Source: Excoecaria cochinchinensis (lineage: Eukaryota; Streptophyta; Magnoliopsida; Malpighiales; Euphorbiaceae). Taken from it: 64,000 bases of DNA. Below the pieces are notes generated by a model. The model had not been told where the DNA came from, searched no databases, and saw only the letters and a list, made by a program, of their open reading frames with translations. Positions 1 through 12,954 of the stretch are shown here, piece after piece. A program made the position numbers and the translations under genes. Within the stretch, counting starts at the first letter, position 1. Each line of letters starts with the position of its first letter. The stretch covers positions 5,627,001 through 5,691,000 of the forward strand of contig CANTUQ010000035.1 in NCBI GenBank assembly GCA_947683425.1, read 5' to 3'.

Positions 1-322
1 AGTTATGGCTTAAGAAGCAAAGACTACTAAAGCTGTGGTTTTGGGCATTTTAGAGGACCTTAAAGGAATAATTAACATAAAGCTATTTCTAGGACATTTT
101 TAGGCATAGATATCTCGGTTCTAACCCAACTAAAATCAAGTAATTTGGAGTTCAAAAACTCAACTTATGATCAAAATAGTCACCAGAGGTCAATATGAAC
201 TTCTGGATAGAAGTTCCTTTTGAAATTCAATATGTTCAAATTCAACCACATCAACATAACCAACCACAATACTCAATTCAAATCAACACAAATCACTTGT
301 GGAAATTTCAAAATATCTAAAT
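1..322 (-). repeat. Fragment of an LTR, family related to LTR E
   Basis: No coding potential. The text at about 140-215 (stem phrases such as TTTGGAGTTC and CAACTTATGATCAAAATAG) closely matches 59460-59515 and more loosely 59670-59705, both inside LTR E. I read this as a piece of the U3 part of a related LTR in minus orientation, ended by LTR E at 323. Its outer end lies outside the window. Confidence 0.45.
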
Positions 323-1226
323 TGTAACACTCCTTACCCATACATAGCAACCGACCATGACAGGTGAAGGATCTCACACGACAATTACAGAGTTTAACAT
401 ACTTAAATAAGAAACAGATACTAAAAACAGAATTATAAAATTTCTTCTAATACAAATTACATTCACATACATTTTCTTGAAAGACACTTTTCTCATTAAT
501 TATAGTACATACAGACCATTCATTTCTGAAATAAAATTTAATTACATTACAAGAGGCAAATACAAAATCTATACAAACTCGTTGGCCTTAGCTGTTGCGA
601 AATGTCCTTGGCGACTCTTCTATCTTTATAACCTGCACGGATGAACACCCATGCTAAGTTTAAAGCTTAGTGGGGAATACATATAAAATACACGACCACT
701 CACAGTAGTCGTTAACAGAACATACGAATGATTACATATAAACATTTACATTTATAATATACAAACTCTTAAGAATATACCCTAATCATATACATGCATT
801 TGTACAGTTTGGTACTCCCTTATTTGCTTAACCAAGTAGACATTTATATTAATACGCAGAAGTAGCACACACACATAATCATATTCATTTAATGTCAAGT
901 ATCATGTTATTCATACATTACATAGATTATTTAACTTAATTTATATACCATGTTAAAGATGCAATAATCAATCATTTATTTAATTTCTTTACAAAAATAA
1001 TATGAACATATGAAACCCCGACTATGATAAATTTGTAACACCCCGATTCCCACCCTAGTAGTTTTGAGTATGTGTGTGTGTATCTTAGGATTTAATTGCA
1101 TGATAGTTTTAATTGTAGTATTAATGTTGTGTTGGGAAGATTAGGAGAACTAGAAGAGGAATTTTTGCCAAACTCACCAATGAGCTTGTGACATGTGGCA
1201 AGAGAGAGAGTGTAAGAAGGGAGTGG

Positions 1227-1235
1227 CTATATAAG
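1227..1235 (+). promoter_or_regulatory. TATA box of element A 5' LTR
   Basis: CTATATAAG lies about 190 bp into the LTR. It is followed by a CT-rich tract (1265-1340) of the sort found downstream of plant start sites. The same motif is kept in the 3' LTR at 50626-50634. Promoter use is inferred. Confidence 0.6.
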
Positions 1236-2103
1236 CCAAGAGAGAGAAAATGAGAGAGAGGGCAAATCTGCCCCTCTCTCCCATTTCCTCCTCATGCCAT
1301 CTCCTTCTTGCTTTCTTCTTGTTCCTTTTTCCTTGCCCTTGATCAGTTCCTTTACTTGTTGTTTGGTTAATTTGGCAAATCCTAGAGCTACTCAAGTAAG
1401 TATTGCTCTCTTTTTCTTCTTCTTCTTCTTATTCTTCCTTGCTTTTGTTTGGGTGTATATGGCTGTGTGAGGGTTTGTGTAATTTGTGTGTATGTTGGTT
1501 ATGGGTTTTGGTTCAGAGATTCCTTCTAAAGATCCCAAAGGAAAGGAGATTATTGGTGGGAGTTCAGCTCTTTGATCTTTTGGAGCTAAGGAGTTAAAGG
1601 TTTGGGAATTTGCTTGATTTTGCATATTTTTCATCTTTTAATTTCTATTGTGATTTCGGTAAATTGAGAGTGAAATTGTATAAATTTGTGCTTAATTTAA
1701 GTGTATGATGATGTATTGAAGTGATATTGTTGTTTTAGTAGTGGAATTGAGTTTGGGTATTGATATAGTTTTTAGGTAAAATTTTGGGTTTGAAGAATCC
1801 TTGGCTTAAATTGTTTGATTTATTGTTTTAGTTCATGATTGTTAGCATAAAACTTGGGTTTTATGTTGTATAATGTGATTTGAGTGCCTATTAATGATCG
1901 TGTTGAAGTTTGTTGGGTGAATTGCAAGTTTGGGGATGGTTTGGTTATGGAGTTTTCTAAAAATTTCGACTGAAGGAGCTGGAAACACGACTCTATCGCG
2001 AGCGCTATAGAGCCCGGTCATCCGAGCTCCTACTGAGGAGTGCCTCTATCACGGGCGCGACTTTGGTCGTAAGCACGACAGAGAGCTCGGTTGTCGAGCA
2101 GCT

Positions 2104-3230
2104 TGTGACGCGTGCCGGACCCGACCAGTTCTCGGAGACCCGCTTTTAGGGCCCGAGAGGGTTTGCGTCTTTTAATTTTGGGCAATCATGAAATATTTTG
2201 GACACCTCCTTCCAATAGAATACTGAAAAAATCATCTAATCCCATGAACCCTTTAGGCACCTTTGAGGTATTTTGGAGTCGCCACCCAATTTACAAAAAA
2301 TTGGGAAAGTTCATCTAACCTCGGGGTCTAAACCAGAAAAAGATTCGGAACTTTACTCTTATTAATGCCTTGGTTAATTATAAATGAATTTTTAATTTTA
2401 AAAATTTCACCTCTCTTCTCACGTGGTTGTGCATTAAAAATAAAGTGCAAATTAAGTAGTAAAGAAAGCAATCTAAAGCAAGATAAAAAGTGGGACAAAA
2501 TACAATCCCCCAAAATAAAAAGGTATTAAAATTTAGGACAAAAAATACAATCCCCCAAATAAAATAAAATAAAACATAAATAAATAACAAACTTAAATAA
2601 ATAAATAAACATTCATAAATCGGGATATTTATTTAAGATAGGAACATTGGTTCCTTCATATTAACTTTGAAAAATTGAAGAGTTATTTTTGGCATACTTA
2701 GGAAAGTCGGGATGAGTGATCCCATTTTGAGAAAATTAACTCTTCTTTATAAAGTGAGTTTTTATTGGTTGAAATTAGGACATTGGTCCCATTTTATTAG
2801 AAAAATATCCCAATTTATTAATATAAAACTTTTTGACTTTTAATTAACGTGCATAAAAATAAATAAATTTATTACATATTACATAATAACATCAAATAAA
2901 ATAATAATGAAAAATAATAAAAATGACAAATTAAATCAAAATGGTGCCTTCAAATCTCCATGGGCTCCCATTTGCCATTGAAAAAGCTCACACATAAAAA
3001 TAAGTATTGAAATAAAAAAAACGTAAATAAAAGTGATGTTAGTAATAAAAATGAATTTAAACATGTAACATATGAATTAAAGTAAATAAAATAAAATGCA
3101 TCATGTATAACAAATCAATTAAATGACATAATAAAAATAAGTAACTTAACATATTAATAATTCAACATGCACGAAAACATAAATAATAATAATAATAATA
3201 ATTATAATAATAATAATAATAATTATAATA

Positions 3231-3288
<58 letters not shown>

Positions 3289-3400
3289 CGACAATAAAAA
3301 ATAATAATAACAATAAACAAGAATAATAAAAGTAATAATAATAATAATAATAATGATAGTAGTAATAATAGATAATAATAATAAGAGTAACAACAAGGGC

Positions 3401-3432
<32 letters not shown>

Positions 3433-3592
3433 CAACAACAATAATAATAATAATAATGATAATAATAATAACAATAATCACAATGATAATAATAATAAAA
3501 CACAATAACAACAAAGAAAATGAACAATCAAGCAAGCAAAAATAAAAAGCATTAAAATAAACAAAACATGTTAAAGCATGTTAAATAATAAC

Positions 3593-3636
<44 letters not shown>

Positions 3637-3776
3637 CAACAACAATTAAATAAGAACACAAGAATGAGAAATAAAAATATGTTAAGGGAACAAATTGAAT
3701 CAATGACTACATCACATAAAATAGGAAAAATAACATATCTAAAAGAATCTACATGGTTGCTAATTAATTATAAACA

Positions 3777-3819
<43 letters not shown>

Positions 3820-4614
3820 TCAAGTCTAGAATGTTTACCCTCAGATTTAGATTTGATGAATGAAGATAGATAATCAATTTTTTTGTCTTGATTTTGCAAA
3901 AATAAAATATAAAAGTAAATTTTTATCTTCAAGAACAAAGAATTAATTTTTTTGTCTTAAGAGAAAAATTTGTTAAAAAGAAGAAGAAGAAGAAGAAGAA
4001 AATATTTTTCTTAAGAAAAATCCCCCCTAATTCTCTCTCTAAAAAATCCCTTTTATACCTCCAAATAAATCAGATTTAATGAAGAAATTAAATCAATTTT
4101 AATTCCCATTAACACAAAAAAATTGAAGGATTTGAAAGTTTAGAAGACAAAAAGGTTTTAAAAATTAAATTCTTCAAAAAAAATAAGAAAAAAACATAAA
4201 TTTGGGTCAAAACGCCCATAGGGGGTTGTTGGGGGCGTCGGGAGCGCGACAGGGGCGAACGACGCCCATCAGCGTGCTCAACGGGTGTCGCTGCGTGGAG
4301 CACGTCACTCGCGTGCTACACTATCGTACGTCGCCTAGCGCGCGGGCAAGCTCGCCCTGCTGACGCCGAAATTCGGCTGATTTTTTTTTTTAAAAAAAAT
4401 TTGCTAAAACGCTATAATTTCAAAACTCGGTTTTTTTTATCTTAAAATATATTTTTTTTAAAATATTTTTAAAACACATTTTATTTACTTTTAATAAAAC
4501 AATTTTGATAAGGAAACCATTACTTTCAACTTTCATTTTTGCTTATAAATAGGCACACTTAATTTCATCATTGGGTAACTCTGATCTGGGATGACTTAGG
4601 ACCCAGTGTCTACA
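2104..4614 (-). repeat. 3' LTR of the Tat-like element
   Basis: It is 2511 bp and runs TGTGACGCG to GTCTACA on the plus strand. It matches 10258-12200 but is about 550 bp longer, because the part around 2905-3470 (rich in AAT and GAT microsatellites) is absent from the other copy. It has a GC-rich island at 4203-4380 and a TATA-like site (CCTATTTATAAGC on minus, 4541-4553). A match to the canonical TGGCGACTCC primer-site core lies inside it on the minus strand at about 2276-2287. Confidence 0.85.
3181..3510. repeat. Compound AAT/GAT microsatellite in Tat LTR
   Basis: AAT repeats (3181-3232) pass into about 19 GAT units (3233-3288) and then mixed AAT, AAC and AGT triplets. Further AAT runs lie at 3590-3640 and 3778-3817. 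The long low-complexity reading frames here (poly-Ile, Ser, Leu or Tyr) follow from the repeats and are not genes. A related ATT-type tract occurs in solo LTR I (35590-35960). Confidence 0.95.
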
Positions 4615-4633
4615 GTTGCCCCCGGTTTTGGGG
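4615..4633 (-). promoter_or_regulatory. Polypurine tract of the Tat-like element
   Basis: On the minus strand the sequence just before the 3' LTR reads CCAAAACCGGGGGCAAC followed by TGTAGACA. G-rich tracts directly before TGTAGACAC are usual in Tat/Ogre elements. Confidence 0.65.
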
Positions 4634-4729
4634 AAATTAGTGCATAGGTGCCTAGGTGAGCCAAAACTGCAGAGAAAAGAGGAAAAAGACACATACCTGA
4701 GGCAGCTATTTTTTCCAGACTGGACGATG

Positions 4730-5645
4730 TTGTTGGGGTGGTTATTGCTAGCTTGTCGACATGTTATTCTTTGCTAAAGCGAGTTACCATGATCGTGTAA
4801 ATCCTCGGTGAAGTGGTATTTACCGTCAGCACGTAAATCTTTGTTCAAGTGGTAGTGCCTTGGTCGTGTTAACCTTCCGTGGAATGGCAGTGCCGCCATC
4901 ATGTTAACCCTTATGAGATTTGAAGTAATAGTGTCGTGATCGTGCTAACCCTTCGTGGAGTGGTAGTGCCATCATCGTGCTAACCCTTCTGAAGTGGTGG
5001 TGTCGTGGTCGTGCTAACCTTCTGTAGAATGGTAGTGCCACCATCGTGCTAACCCTTCTGAGATTTGAAGTGGTAGTGTCGTAATCGTACTAACCCTCTG
5101 TGGAGCAGTAGTGCCGTTATCGTGCTAACCCTTTTGAAGTGGTAGTACCGTGGTCTTGCTAACCTTCCGTGGAATGGTAGTGCCGCCATCGTGATAACCC
5201 TTTTGAGATTTGAAGTAGTAGCCATGATCCTGTGGAGCAGTACTGTCGTCATCGTGCTAACCCTTCTGAAGTGGTAGTGTCGTGGTCGTGCTAACCTTTC
5301 GTAGAATGGTAGTGCCTCCATCGTGTAAACCCTTCTGAGATTTGAAGTGGTAGTGCCGTGGTTGTGCTAACCGTCGGTGGAGTGGTAGTACCGTCATCGT
5401 GCTAACCCTTTTCTGAAGTGGTAGTGTCATGGTTGTGCTAACCTTCTGTGGAATGGTAGTTCTGTCATCGTTCTAACCCTTCTGAGATTTGAAGTAGTAG
5501 CCGTGATAGTGCTAACCCTCCGTGGAGCGGTAGTGCCGTCATCGTGCTAACCCTTCTGAAGTGGTAGTGCCATGGTCGTGCTAACCTTCCGTAGAATGGT
5601 AGTGCCGCCATCGTGCTAACCCTTTTGAGATTTGAAGTGGTGCCC
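4730..5645. repeat. Tandem array with about 145-bp higher-order unit
   Basis: The array is built from related 33-, 36-, 40- and 36-bp subunits, each ending near TCGTGCTAACC. One subunit type carries TGAGATTTGAAG, which recurs near 4917, 5056, 5206, 5336, 5484 and 5626. This gives a four-subunit unit of about 143-149 bp, with one shorter copy of about 128 bp. It lies between gag and the 3' LTR of the minus-strand element, in its 3' untranslated region. Minus-strand frames through it (for example 5049-5321) only reflect the repeat. Confidence 0.9.
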
Positions 5646-7918
5646 CTTGAGAGCCTTTTGGTTAGTTGCCCTCTGAGAGGTCTTTGGTTCATGCTTGGAT
5701 TGATCCTTGAACTGATGTTTGGATTGATGTTGTCACTCGCCTTCTGCCGGTGTCCGCATCGAATCTCTCTTACTGCAAAATTGGATAGCCAAATATGCAG
5801 GAAAAAAAAATAGTGAGCATGCACATGAAATGTATGTGTCATGCAGAAATGCAGGATAAGAATTCATCTAAGTGAGTTTGGAAACGATAACCGGGCTGGG
5901 TTCAATTTGAGGTAGGATCAATGCCCTTTGGAATTGCTTTTGAATTTCGTGCCTTTTGGGGTTATAAGGTTCTCATTTGATACCTGTAGTCATTTTTTTA
6001 AAGTAGTGCGTCCCTTGTGGATTTTCACACTAGCTTTTCTTAGTGAGAAATGCGCCGTTTGCGGATTTTCACATAACCCCGTGCCTTATTTTTGCCTGGA
6101 AAGGACCCAACCCAATCAAGTGGCTTTTCTTTTTTTTTTCTTTTTTTTTGACAAGAGAGGTTAAAGTGACTGCCAAATATCTTTTAAGGGTGATCATCAT
6201 GTACTTTCCTTAGACCATAGTCGTATGACCTTGATTCTTAACACGAAGGCACTACAGCATTGGCTTCACAGTTGACAGAATAATGCATCAGCTGAAGGGC
6301 CCGAGTAGCGAGAAAAGCAAAGGGCAGATAGTAATAATGTGCTACCTTTATATCGGAACTAGACAATTTTGAGTATGCAAAATGAACTGCTCTGACCACA
6401 TCAATGTTGCATAAATGCATATGTTTCAATTTGATTTCATAACACATGATCATTATTTGGAGTTAAATCAAATAATATAAGACCTCATCTAATCTTGGGA
6501 TAAATCTTGAAATCATCAAACTCCTGTTATCAACTAGCCCTCTCGGGTTTTCATGATTGAAAATTTTCTCTCTGCCCTTAATTTTTTTGCCCAGGATGCT
6601 CTTTTTTTCTTTTTTTTTTTGAAGCAAATTCTAGATGTAACGTTGGGGATGAGACTCAATTCAAATGCATAAATGCACTCGTGGCTCCCCGCTTGAAGCT
6701 CAAGAAACACCATATGCCCCTTCCTATGTACTGAACCTTATTAGAAGGTCATCTATGCTAATTAGATAAGACTGAACGAAGACTCAAAAGGTCTTACTTC
6801 GGTTGTAACGTTAGGCTTAGGTAGATGGCCATCAAAGGAGGATCAGGTTGCTAGAGAAAAATGGCCGCAATATTTACTCGACTGATGGGAGGACCATTCT
6901 CAGCTCAATTGCATACTATAAAGGTATTCTTGAATTTGGGTTTGATAATACTTTAGCTCATCAAGCCCAGAATAATAATTAAGTTAAAAAGATAACCACG
7001 GAAACTCATCAAGGGGTATCTTGAGCTCTACTTCTTTTTTCCCTTTTTTCTTTTTTTTTTTTGTTTTTTGCTTCTTTTTTTTTTGCTTTTGTCTCTGACT
7101 TTTTCCTTTTTTTTCGCGAGCTCATGTCTTTTAGGCATGACTAAACCCTCTTCCCAAAGTGTAAACTCATCCTTATTAGGGCAATTTTTTGATAACCCAA
7201 AGAATTGTCAATGATTGAAACTTTTTCCCGAAGTGTAAGCCCATCCTTATTAGGGCAATTTTTGATAGCCCAAAAAAGTATCAAAACATACATCCATCCT
7301 TACTAGAGTGGCCATTCTTCTAAGGGGAGGCAAAAATCATTTTAGGTGAAGGGTAGTTTCAACATGTGTAACAACAAAATCGGTACACATTTAGCATACC
7401 AGCATAAAGGCTCAATGGGCTAGCAAGCGATTGCGAAATAAAGGTAGAAAACAGTCATTTAGAGAGCTATACAAAGAAGGGCTGCCTAAATCATTTTCTA
7501 GGTTCCGTCTTATCTAGGGATTGATTTGACAAGTAATCAAAAAGGTTCTAATGCTCTTAGTGAGTTTTCATCCAATACCCTAATTGCAACTAGTTTTTTT
7601 TATCACCATTTTCTATTTTTATTTTCTCTTTTTATTTTTAGCTCTCAGAATTTTCCTCTCTTCAGGAGTTATATTAGATGCTATGAAGATTTTCTTTGGG
7701 TTTTTCAAAGTTTCGAGATTAAATGTAATCGTATTAATTGAATTAATATCATAAAATGAATGCATCGTGATCATGAGAAATGAAATTATTAGAGATACTA
7801 TACAAATACGCAAGATTGTTCATTTTATTGAAATTACCAATACTGTAAATATTGTCATAAAAAGAGTTCTTGGAATAAAAAGCAACTAAAAAAACATAAT
7901 CTTCTCCTCTGATCACAT
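5646..7918 (-). other. Non-coding interior of the Tat-like element
   Basis: No frame here resembles a retroelement protein on either strand. The stretch has several long T-rich tracts (6129-6150, 6601-6622, 7028-7112). It also has a roughly 75-bp direct duplication around CATCCTTATTAGGGCAATTT (copies near 7170 and 7230). In an autonomous Tat/Ogre element pol would lie in this position. Confidence 0.6.
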
Positions 7919-9544
7919 TCATGGTGGAGGGACTGCATTATAGCCTGCCCTCTTCTTCTTATCTCTCTTCTCAGGGTCAGTGATCTCCTTGAAATCAATT
8001 AGATGTTGAATTTTGTTTCTCAAAGTTCAGTAATAATCTATTAAATGCCCAGTGTGGTAAGCGTAGTATTGATCATCTCTATGCCTCGGCTTTCCTTGAT
8101 TCATGGTTAGCCTGGGTGGCAATGGTTTTAGCTTGCCTTCCTTTGTCAATTTCTCCAATACCCAAGATAGAGAGCAGCCCAAATTAGAGTAGTACCTCTG
8201 ACCCTGTCCAACCTCGGTAGCTGAAACCTCGGCCGTCTTACCACTTCTATTATTACTGCTTCCAGCACTGCCTGATTTGTACCCTGATTGGTTGCCATAA
8301 CCTTTCCCAGCAAAGTTATTTTGGCTTGCTTTCTTTGCTAGGAAAGCCCCCTCAGCCTCTACAGCAATGTCCTTAAGCGACTCCTAGTCTTTGAGCCCCT
8401 TAAAGCTGAGCAAGTCCCTCAAGTAAGGGCAAGAGTTCCTGATAAATAGCCTGATTTGGTCAGCAGTGTTAGGCTTTCTCTTCATCTCCATAATCCTATT
8501 TCTCCATCTTGTAAGGTATTCATGGAACGACTCATCATTCTTTTGCTATAAAAGCTCGAGGTCCTTTAAGGTGACCTCCATTCTGGTGCTACAGTCATAC
8601 TGCTTCATAAACTCCTCAGTCAAAAAGTCCCAATCTTCCTTAGACCTCCTGTCTAACCCATGGTACCAGTCCACAGCCGGACCCACCATACTAAGGCAAA
8701 AATATTTCACCTTCTATTTCTTGGTCAACCCTATGCCTTTCATCACCAGGGTATATTGCTTAATATGTCCAGATGGATCCGAAGTACCATCGAACTTCAG
8801 CAGCTCAGGTATCTTGAACCTTTGGGGCAATAACTCTTCATCCCTCGAATCTCTATCTTTGGTGTTGATCCCTTTTCCAGCTGATAGCATGCTGGTGATT
8901 GCTTTAATCTGTTGCCTCATCCCTCTTAGCGCCTCATCCTCTACCCTTAGTGCTTTGGCCCCCATAACTTGAGGTGCTACTGCCTCTTCATTTCCCTCCT
9001 CTATCACAAAATCCTCCTCAGGATTAGGGATTATTGCCCTTCTTTGCTCAACAGGCATTACAGCTCTATGCTCGTTAGCAGGTTGGCGAACAGCATTAAC
9101 TATAACAGGGGCTTCTTCGCCAGTAGGCGGTTTAACTTGCCCCCCTGTATGGACCATTGGGGGTTGTGGAGCAACGGGTGGTTGTGGAGCAACTGATGGT
9201 TGTGGAGTAGGAGGATGAGCAATCCTATCGACCATAGCGCCCATCATTTCTAACATTCTTCGCTCAAAATCTTCTAGTCTCCTAACAAGTTCTTGAGTGG
9301 TTAAAGCTCCAGTCTCCTCTGCCATTGATGATTCTATGGATGATTCATTGGTCATTGAGAGTGGCTCGGAATTCCAATCAAACACTAATTCTGTCAGCCC
9401 AAGGGGCAGATTTGTCCTCACCAACCGACCGTTAGAACCTCTAGTCCACTTAGGTGAATCTATGATGGCTAAAAGATTTGAACTGTTAGAATGATGCATG
9501 AATGATATATACAATGCATGATCGTGTTGATGCAGCATAGACAA
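7919..9544 (-). pseudogene. gag: gag of the Tat-like element, four in-frame stops
   Basis: Gag forms the capsid and nucleocapsid of the retrotransposon particle. The frame runs without a frameshift from 9544 to a TGA at 7919-7921 but is cut by stops at 8714-8716, 8546-8548, 8385-8387 and 8028-8030. The first 140 codons include a proline/glutamine-rich stretch (PQPPVAPQPP). Next comes a capsid-like region with FDGTSDPSGHIKQY, then VGPAVDWYHGL and a segment with ESFHEYLTRWRNRI, which fit the Retrotrans_gag family. The end has YYAYHTGHLIDYY-stop-TLRNKIQ, resembling the tail after the capsid in Tat elements. A later start at 9355 is possible. No intact CCHC knuckle is visible. Confidence 0.8.
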
Positions 9545-10240
9545 TCACATGCAAGTAGGTAAATCCTTCCAACCTTGTTGCTCCCACACAGGGGGTCATA
9601 CAGTCTCTTTCCTAGGTGGGCTTGACCTATGGGTCAGCGGGGAACCCAATGGGTGCGTATGGTGCGTGGTAAGAAACCAGCAGCATAACAATCTTAATTT
9701 AAAGCGCATGCGTATGAGTTCTGGCCATTATGCATTTGAACTTTTCAAATAGACTAAAAATGGGTCCACCGGGGCATGAAAGCCTTTGATGAGTGTCAGT
9801 TAATATGTTTGAATTTGTTCAATATATAAGGGCCCACGTAGCAAGCATATTGTTAGGGTACATATCACCTAGTGGAGGTTTCTGTTGCCATTACATGAGC
9901 TTTGGTCAAGGGTGGTGTTACTTTAAGTCTACCCAAGCATGGTTCTTGCCAATGGGTCTAGTTCATCATGAGCATAACGACCGATTGGGTCTCCATTTGA
10001 TATACCAAAAGGTACGAGGCTTGGGCTGATGATTATTCTTAGCACTTTCCCATATTGAGTGAATGTAGGGTCGTGCTTCGGGAATGCACCGGGGTTAAGA
10101 AAGGGACCAAACTAGCATAATTCTAAGGCTCTAGCATGGATGCAATGTAATTTTTTTTTTGAAAAGAGATAGAATTTTAATTTATAGGAAACCCAATTAT
10201 ATTATTAACCAAGACAGCTTCAGAGCAAAGTTTCAAGATT

Positions 10241-10256
10241 CCCAGTAGAATCGCCA
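10241..10256 (-). promoter_or_regulatory. Primer-binding site of the Tat-like element (tRNA-Arg type)
   Basis: On the minus strand TGGCGATTCTACTGGG lies one base after the 5' LTR. Its start resembles the TGGCGACTC core used by Ogre/Tat elements with tRNA-Arg. The exact tRNA was not checked. Confidence 0.6.
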
Positions 10257-10257
10257 C

Positions 10258-11195
10258 TAAGATGCGCGCCGGACTCGACCAGTTCCCAGAGACCTGTTTT
10301 TAGGGCCCGAGAGGATTTGCGTCTTTTGATCTTGGGCAATCATGAGATATTTTGGACACCTTCTTCCAATAGAACACTGAAAAATTCATCTAATCCCATG
10401 AAACCTTTAGGCACCTTTGAGCTATTTTGGAGTCGCCACCCAATTTACAAGAAATTGGGAAAGTTTATCTAACCTCGGGGTCTAAACTAGAGAAAGATTC
10501 GGAACTTTACTCTTATTAATGCCTTGGTTAATTATAAATGGATTTTTAATTTTAAAAATTTCACCTCTCTTTTCACGCGGTTGTGTATTAAAATTAAAGC
10601 GCAAATCAAGCAGTAAAGAAAGTAGTAAAGAAAGCAATCTAAAGAAAGATAAAAAGTGGGACAAAATACAATCCCCCAAAATAAAAAGATATTAAAATTT
10701 GGGATAAAAAATACAATCCCCCAAATAAAATCAAATAAAACATAAATAAATAACAAACTCAAATAAATAAATAAACATTCATAAATCGGGATATTTATTT
10801 AAGATATGAACATTGGTTCCTTCATATTAACTTTGAAAAATCGAAGAGTTATTTTTGGCATACTTAGGAAAGTTGAGATGAGTGATCCCATTTTGAGAAA
10901 ATTAACTCTTCTTTCTAAAGTGAGTTTTTATTGGTTGAAATTAGGACATTGGTCCCATTTTATTAGAAAAAGATCCCAATTTATTAATATAAAACTTTTT
11001 GTGACTTTTAATTAACGTGCATAAAAATAAATAAATTTATTACATATTACATAATAACATCAAATATAATGATAATAATAATAACAATAATCACAATGAT
11101 AATAATAATAAAACACAATAACAACAAAAAAATGAACAATCAAGCAAGCAAAAATAAAAAGAAATAAAATAAACAAAACATGTTAAGGCATGTTA

Positions 11196-11228
<33 letters not shown>

Positions 11229-11550
11229 TAAACAAGAACACAAGAATGAGAAATAAAAATATGTTAAGAGAACAAATTGAATCAATGACTACATCACATA
11301 AAATACAAAAAATAACATATCTAAAAGAATCTACATGGTTGCTAATTAATTATAAATAAAAAAATAATAAAAAAAATAAAATCAAGCCCAAAATATTTAC
11401 CCTCAGATTTGGATTTGATGAATGAAGATAGATGATCAATTTCCTTATCTTGATTTTGCAAAAATAAAATAAGAAAAATAAAATATAAAAGAAAATTTTT
11501 ATTTCGAGAACAAAGAATTAATTTCTATCTTAAGAGAAAAATTTATTAAA

Positions 11551-11582
<32 letters not shown>

Positions 11583-12200
11583 TATTTTTCTTAAGAAAAA
11601 TCCCCCCTATTTCTCTCTCTAAAAAATCCCTTTTATACCTCCAAATAAATCAAATTTAATGAAGAAATTAAATCAATTTTAATTCCCATTAACACAAAAA
11701 AACTAAAGAATTTGAAAGGATAGAAGACAAAAAGGTTTTAAAAATTAAATTCTACAAAAAAAATCAAGAAAAAAACATAAATTTGGGTAAAAAACGTAGG
11801 GGGCTGCTGGGGGCATCGGGCACGCGGCAGGGGCGAGCGACGCCCTTCGGTGCGCGCGACGGGCATCATTGCTCGCAGCGCCTCTCTCGCACGCTGCACT
11901 AGCACGCGGGCGAGTGCGCCCCACGCTGCGCGCTAGTTGCTACTGATGCCCACCGATGCCGAAATTCGGCCGATTTTTTTTAAAAAATTTTTAGTAAAAC
12001 ATTATAATTTCAAAAGTCACTTTTTTATCTTAAAATATTTTTTTTAAAATATTTTTTAAACACATTTTATTTACTTTTAATAAATCAATTTTGACAAGGA
12101 AACCATCACTTCCAACTTTCATTTTTGCCTATAAACAGGCACACTTAATTTCATCATTGGGTAACTCTGATCTGAGCTGACTTAAGACCCGATGTCTACA
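10258..12200 (-). repeat. 5' LTR of the Tat-like element
   Basis: It is 1943 bp and matches 2104-4614 except for a large deletion within the AT-rich microsatellite zone (joined near 11065-11090). The outer end GATGTCTACA is followed by the CAGCT duplication. The inner end has drifted: TAAGATGCG here against TGTGACGCG in the other LTR. It carries a GC-rich island at 11796-11970 and a TATA-like site at 12127-12139 on the minus strand. Confidence 0.85.
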
Positions 12201-12954
12201 CAGCTGTCGGGCTGATTTCTGTCATGAGTGCACTTGAGTGCGCGAGCATGACAGTGAGCTTCCCAGCCCTCTGTCGCTAGCACGACAGAGGCTTGGCAGC
12301 CCTTCCTTGTTCGATCGTGGAGGTTGTCGCAAGCGCGGCATTGGGAAAATTTTGCCTCTATTGCGAGCACAACCATCCCCTGTTCTGCTATGTTATCTTT
12401 ATTTATGTATTTTTGCATGGTTGCTCACTCATGCTTTGCAAATGTAGTTTAGTATGAATTATTATGTACTTCAATATCTTCTATATGTGTTTATTGTGTT
12501 GAGTTATGCCTAGCCTGCAAGAGTTAAGTTAGTGGATAGATAGGCATGCCTATAGAGTTCTGTTAGCTACAGCCCCTTTGTGTTCTTAACCCTGATTAGG
12601 TCACCGTTTGGGTCCTCATGACCGTTATGTGTTCGGATCTTCTTTAAGATCCCCAATGCGAAAATGTTTTTAGATGAAAATGAAAGAAGTTGCTTTTGTT
12701 CGTACCCATGGGTACTAATGTGTTCACTTGTTATCCGCTACTCTGAGTTTACAGGCATACCTTCGATTTTGATATGTTTGTGCAATAATGTGAATTGTTA
12801 TCATAATGATATAAGAATGTTGATATTATAGGAAGTATTTATGAACGTAAATAGATATAAGTATGACATGATGGTACCGTAAATGTGTGTGTGCCATATG
12901 TATGTGTTTTGCCTTGACGGCCACTTTAAGTGGTCATTCATCTTTTTTTCCCCA

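Larger units (their letters stand above)
2104..12200 (-). mobile_element. Tat/Ogre-like gag-only retrotransposon in the 5' LTR of A
   Basis: It is flanked by CAGCT (2099-2103 and 12201-12205). On the minus strand the element reads 5' LTR (10258-12200), primer-binding site (10241-10256), gag (9544-7919), a non-coding stretch with a tandem array, polypurine tract (4615-4633), then 3' LTR (2104-4614). The LTR start TGTAGACA, the G-rich polypurine tract and a primer site starting TGGCGA resemble the Tat/Ogre lineage. No protease, RT, RNase H or integrase remnant is visible in the 5.6-kb interior, so it is either a gag-only non-autonomous derivative or a deleted copy. Confidence 0.85.

Noticed and set aside
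3146..3535. Overlapping minus frames encoding long Ile, Ser, Leu or Tyr runs
   Set aside because: They are translations of AAT/GAT microsatellites in three frames. No start context or domain.
4730..5645. CRISPR-like array
   Set aside because: Units lack identical repeats with unique spacers. The whole unit is repeated, in plant DNA, inside a retroelement.
5049..5842. Minus frames with repeated HYHFRRVSTM-like units
   Set aside because: They follow the 145-bp tandem array. Subunits of 40 bp and the indels between copies are not codon multiples, so no protein-level constraint is visible.
8466..8972. 168-codon plus frame
   Set aside because: Antisense to the Tat gag, which has clear capsid motifs on minus.
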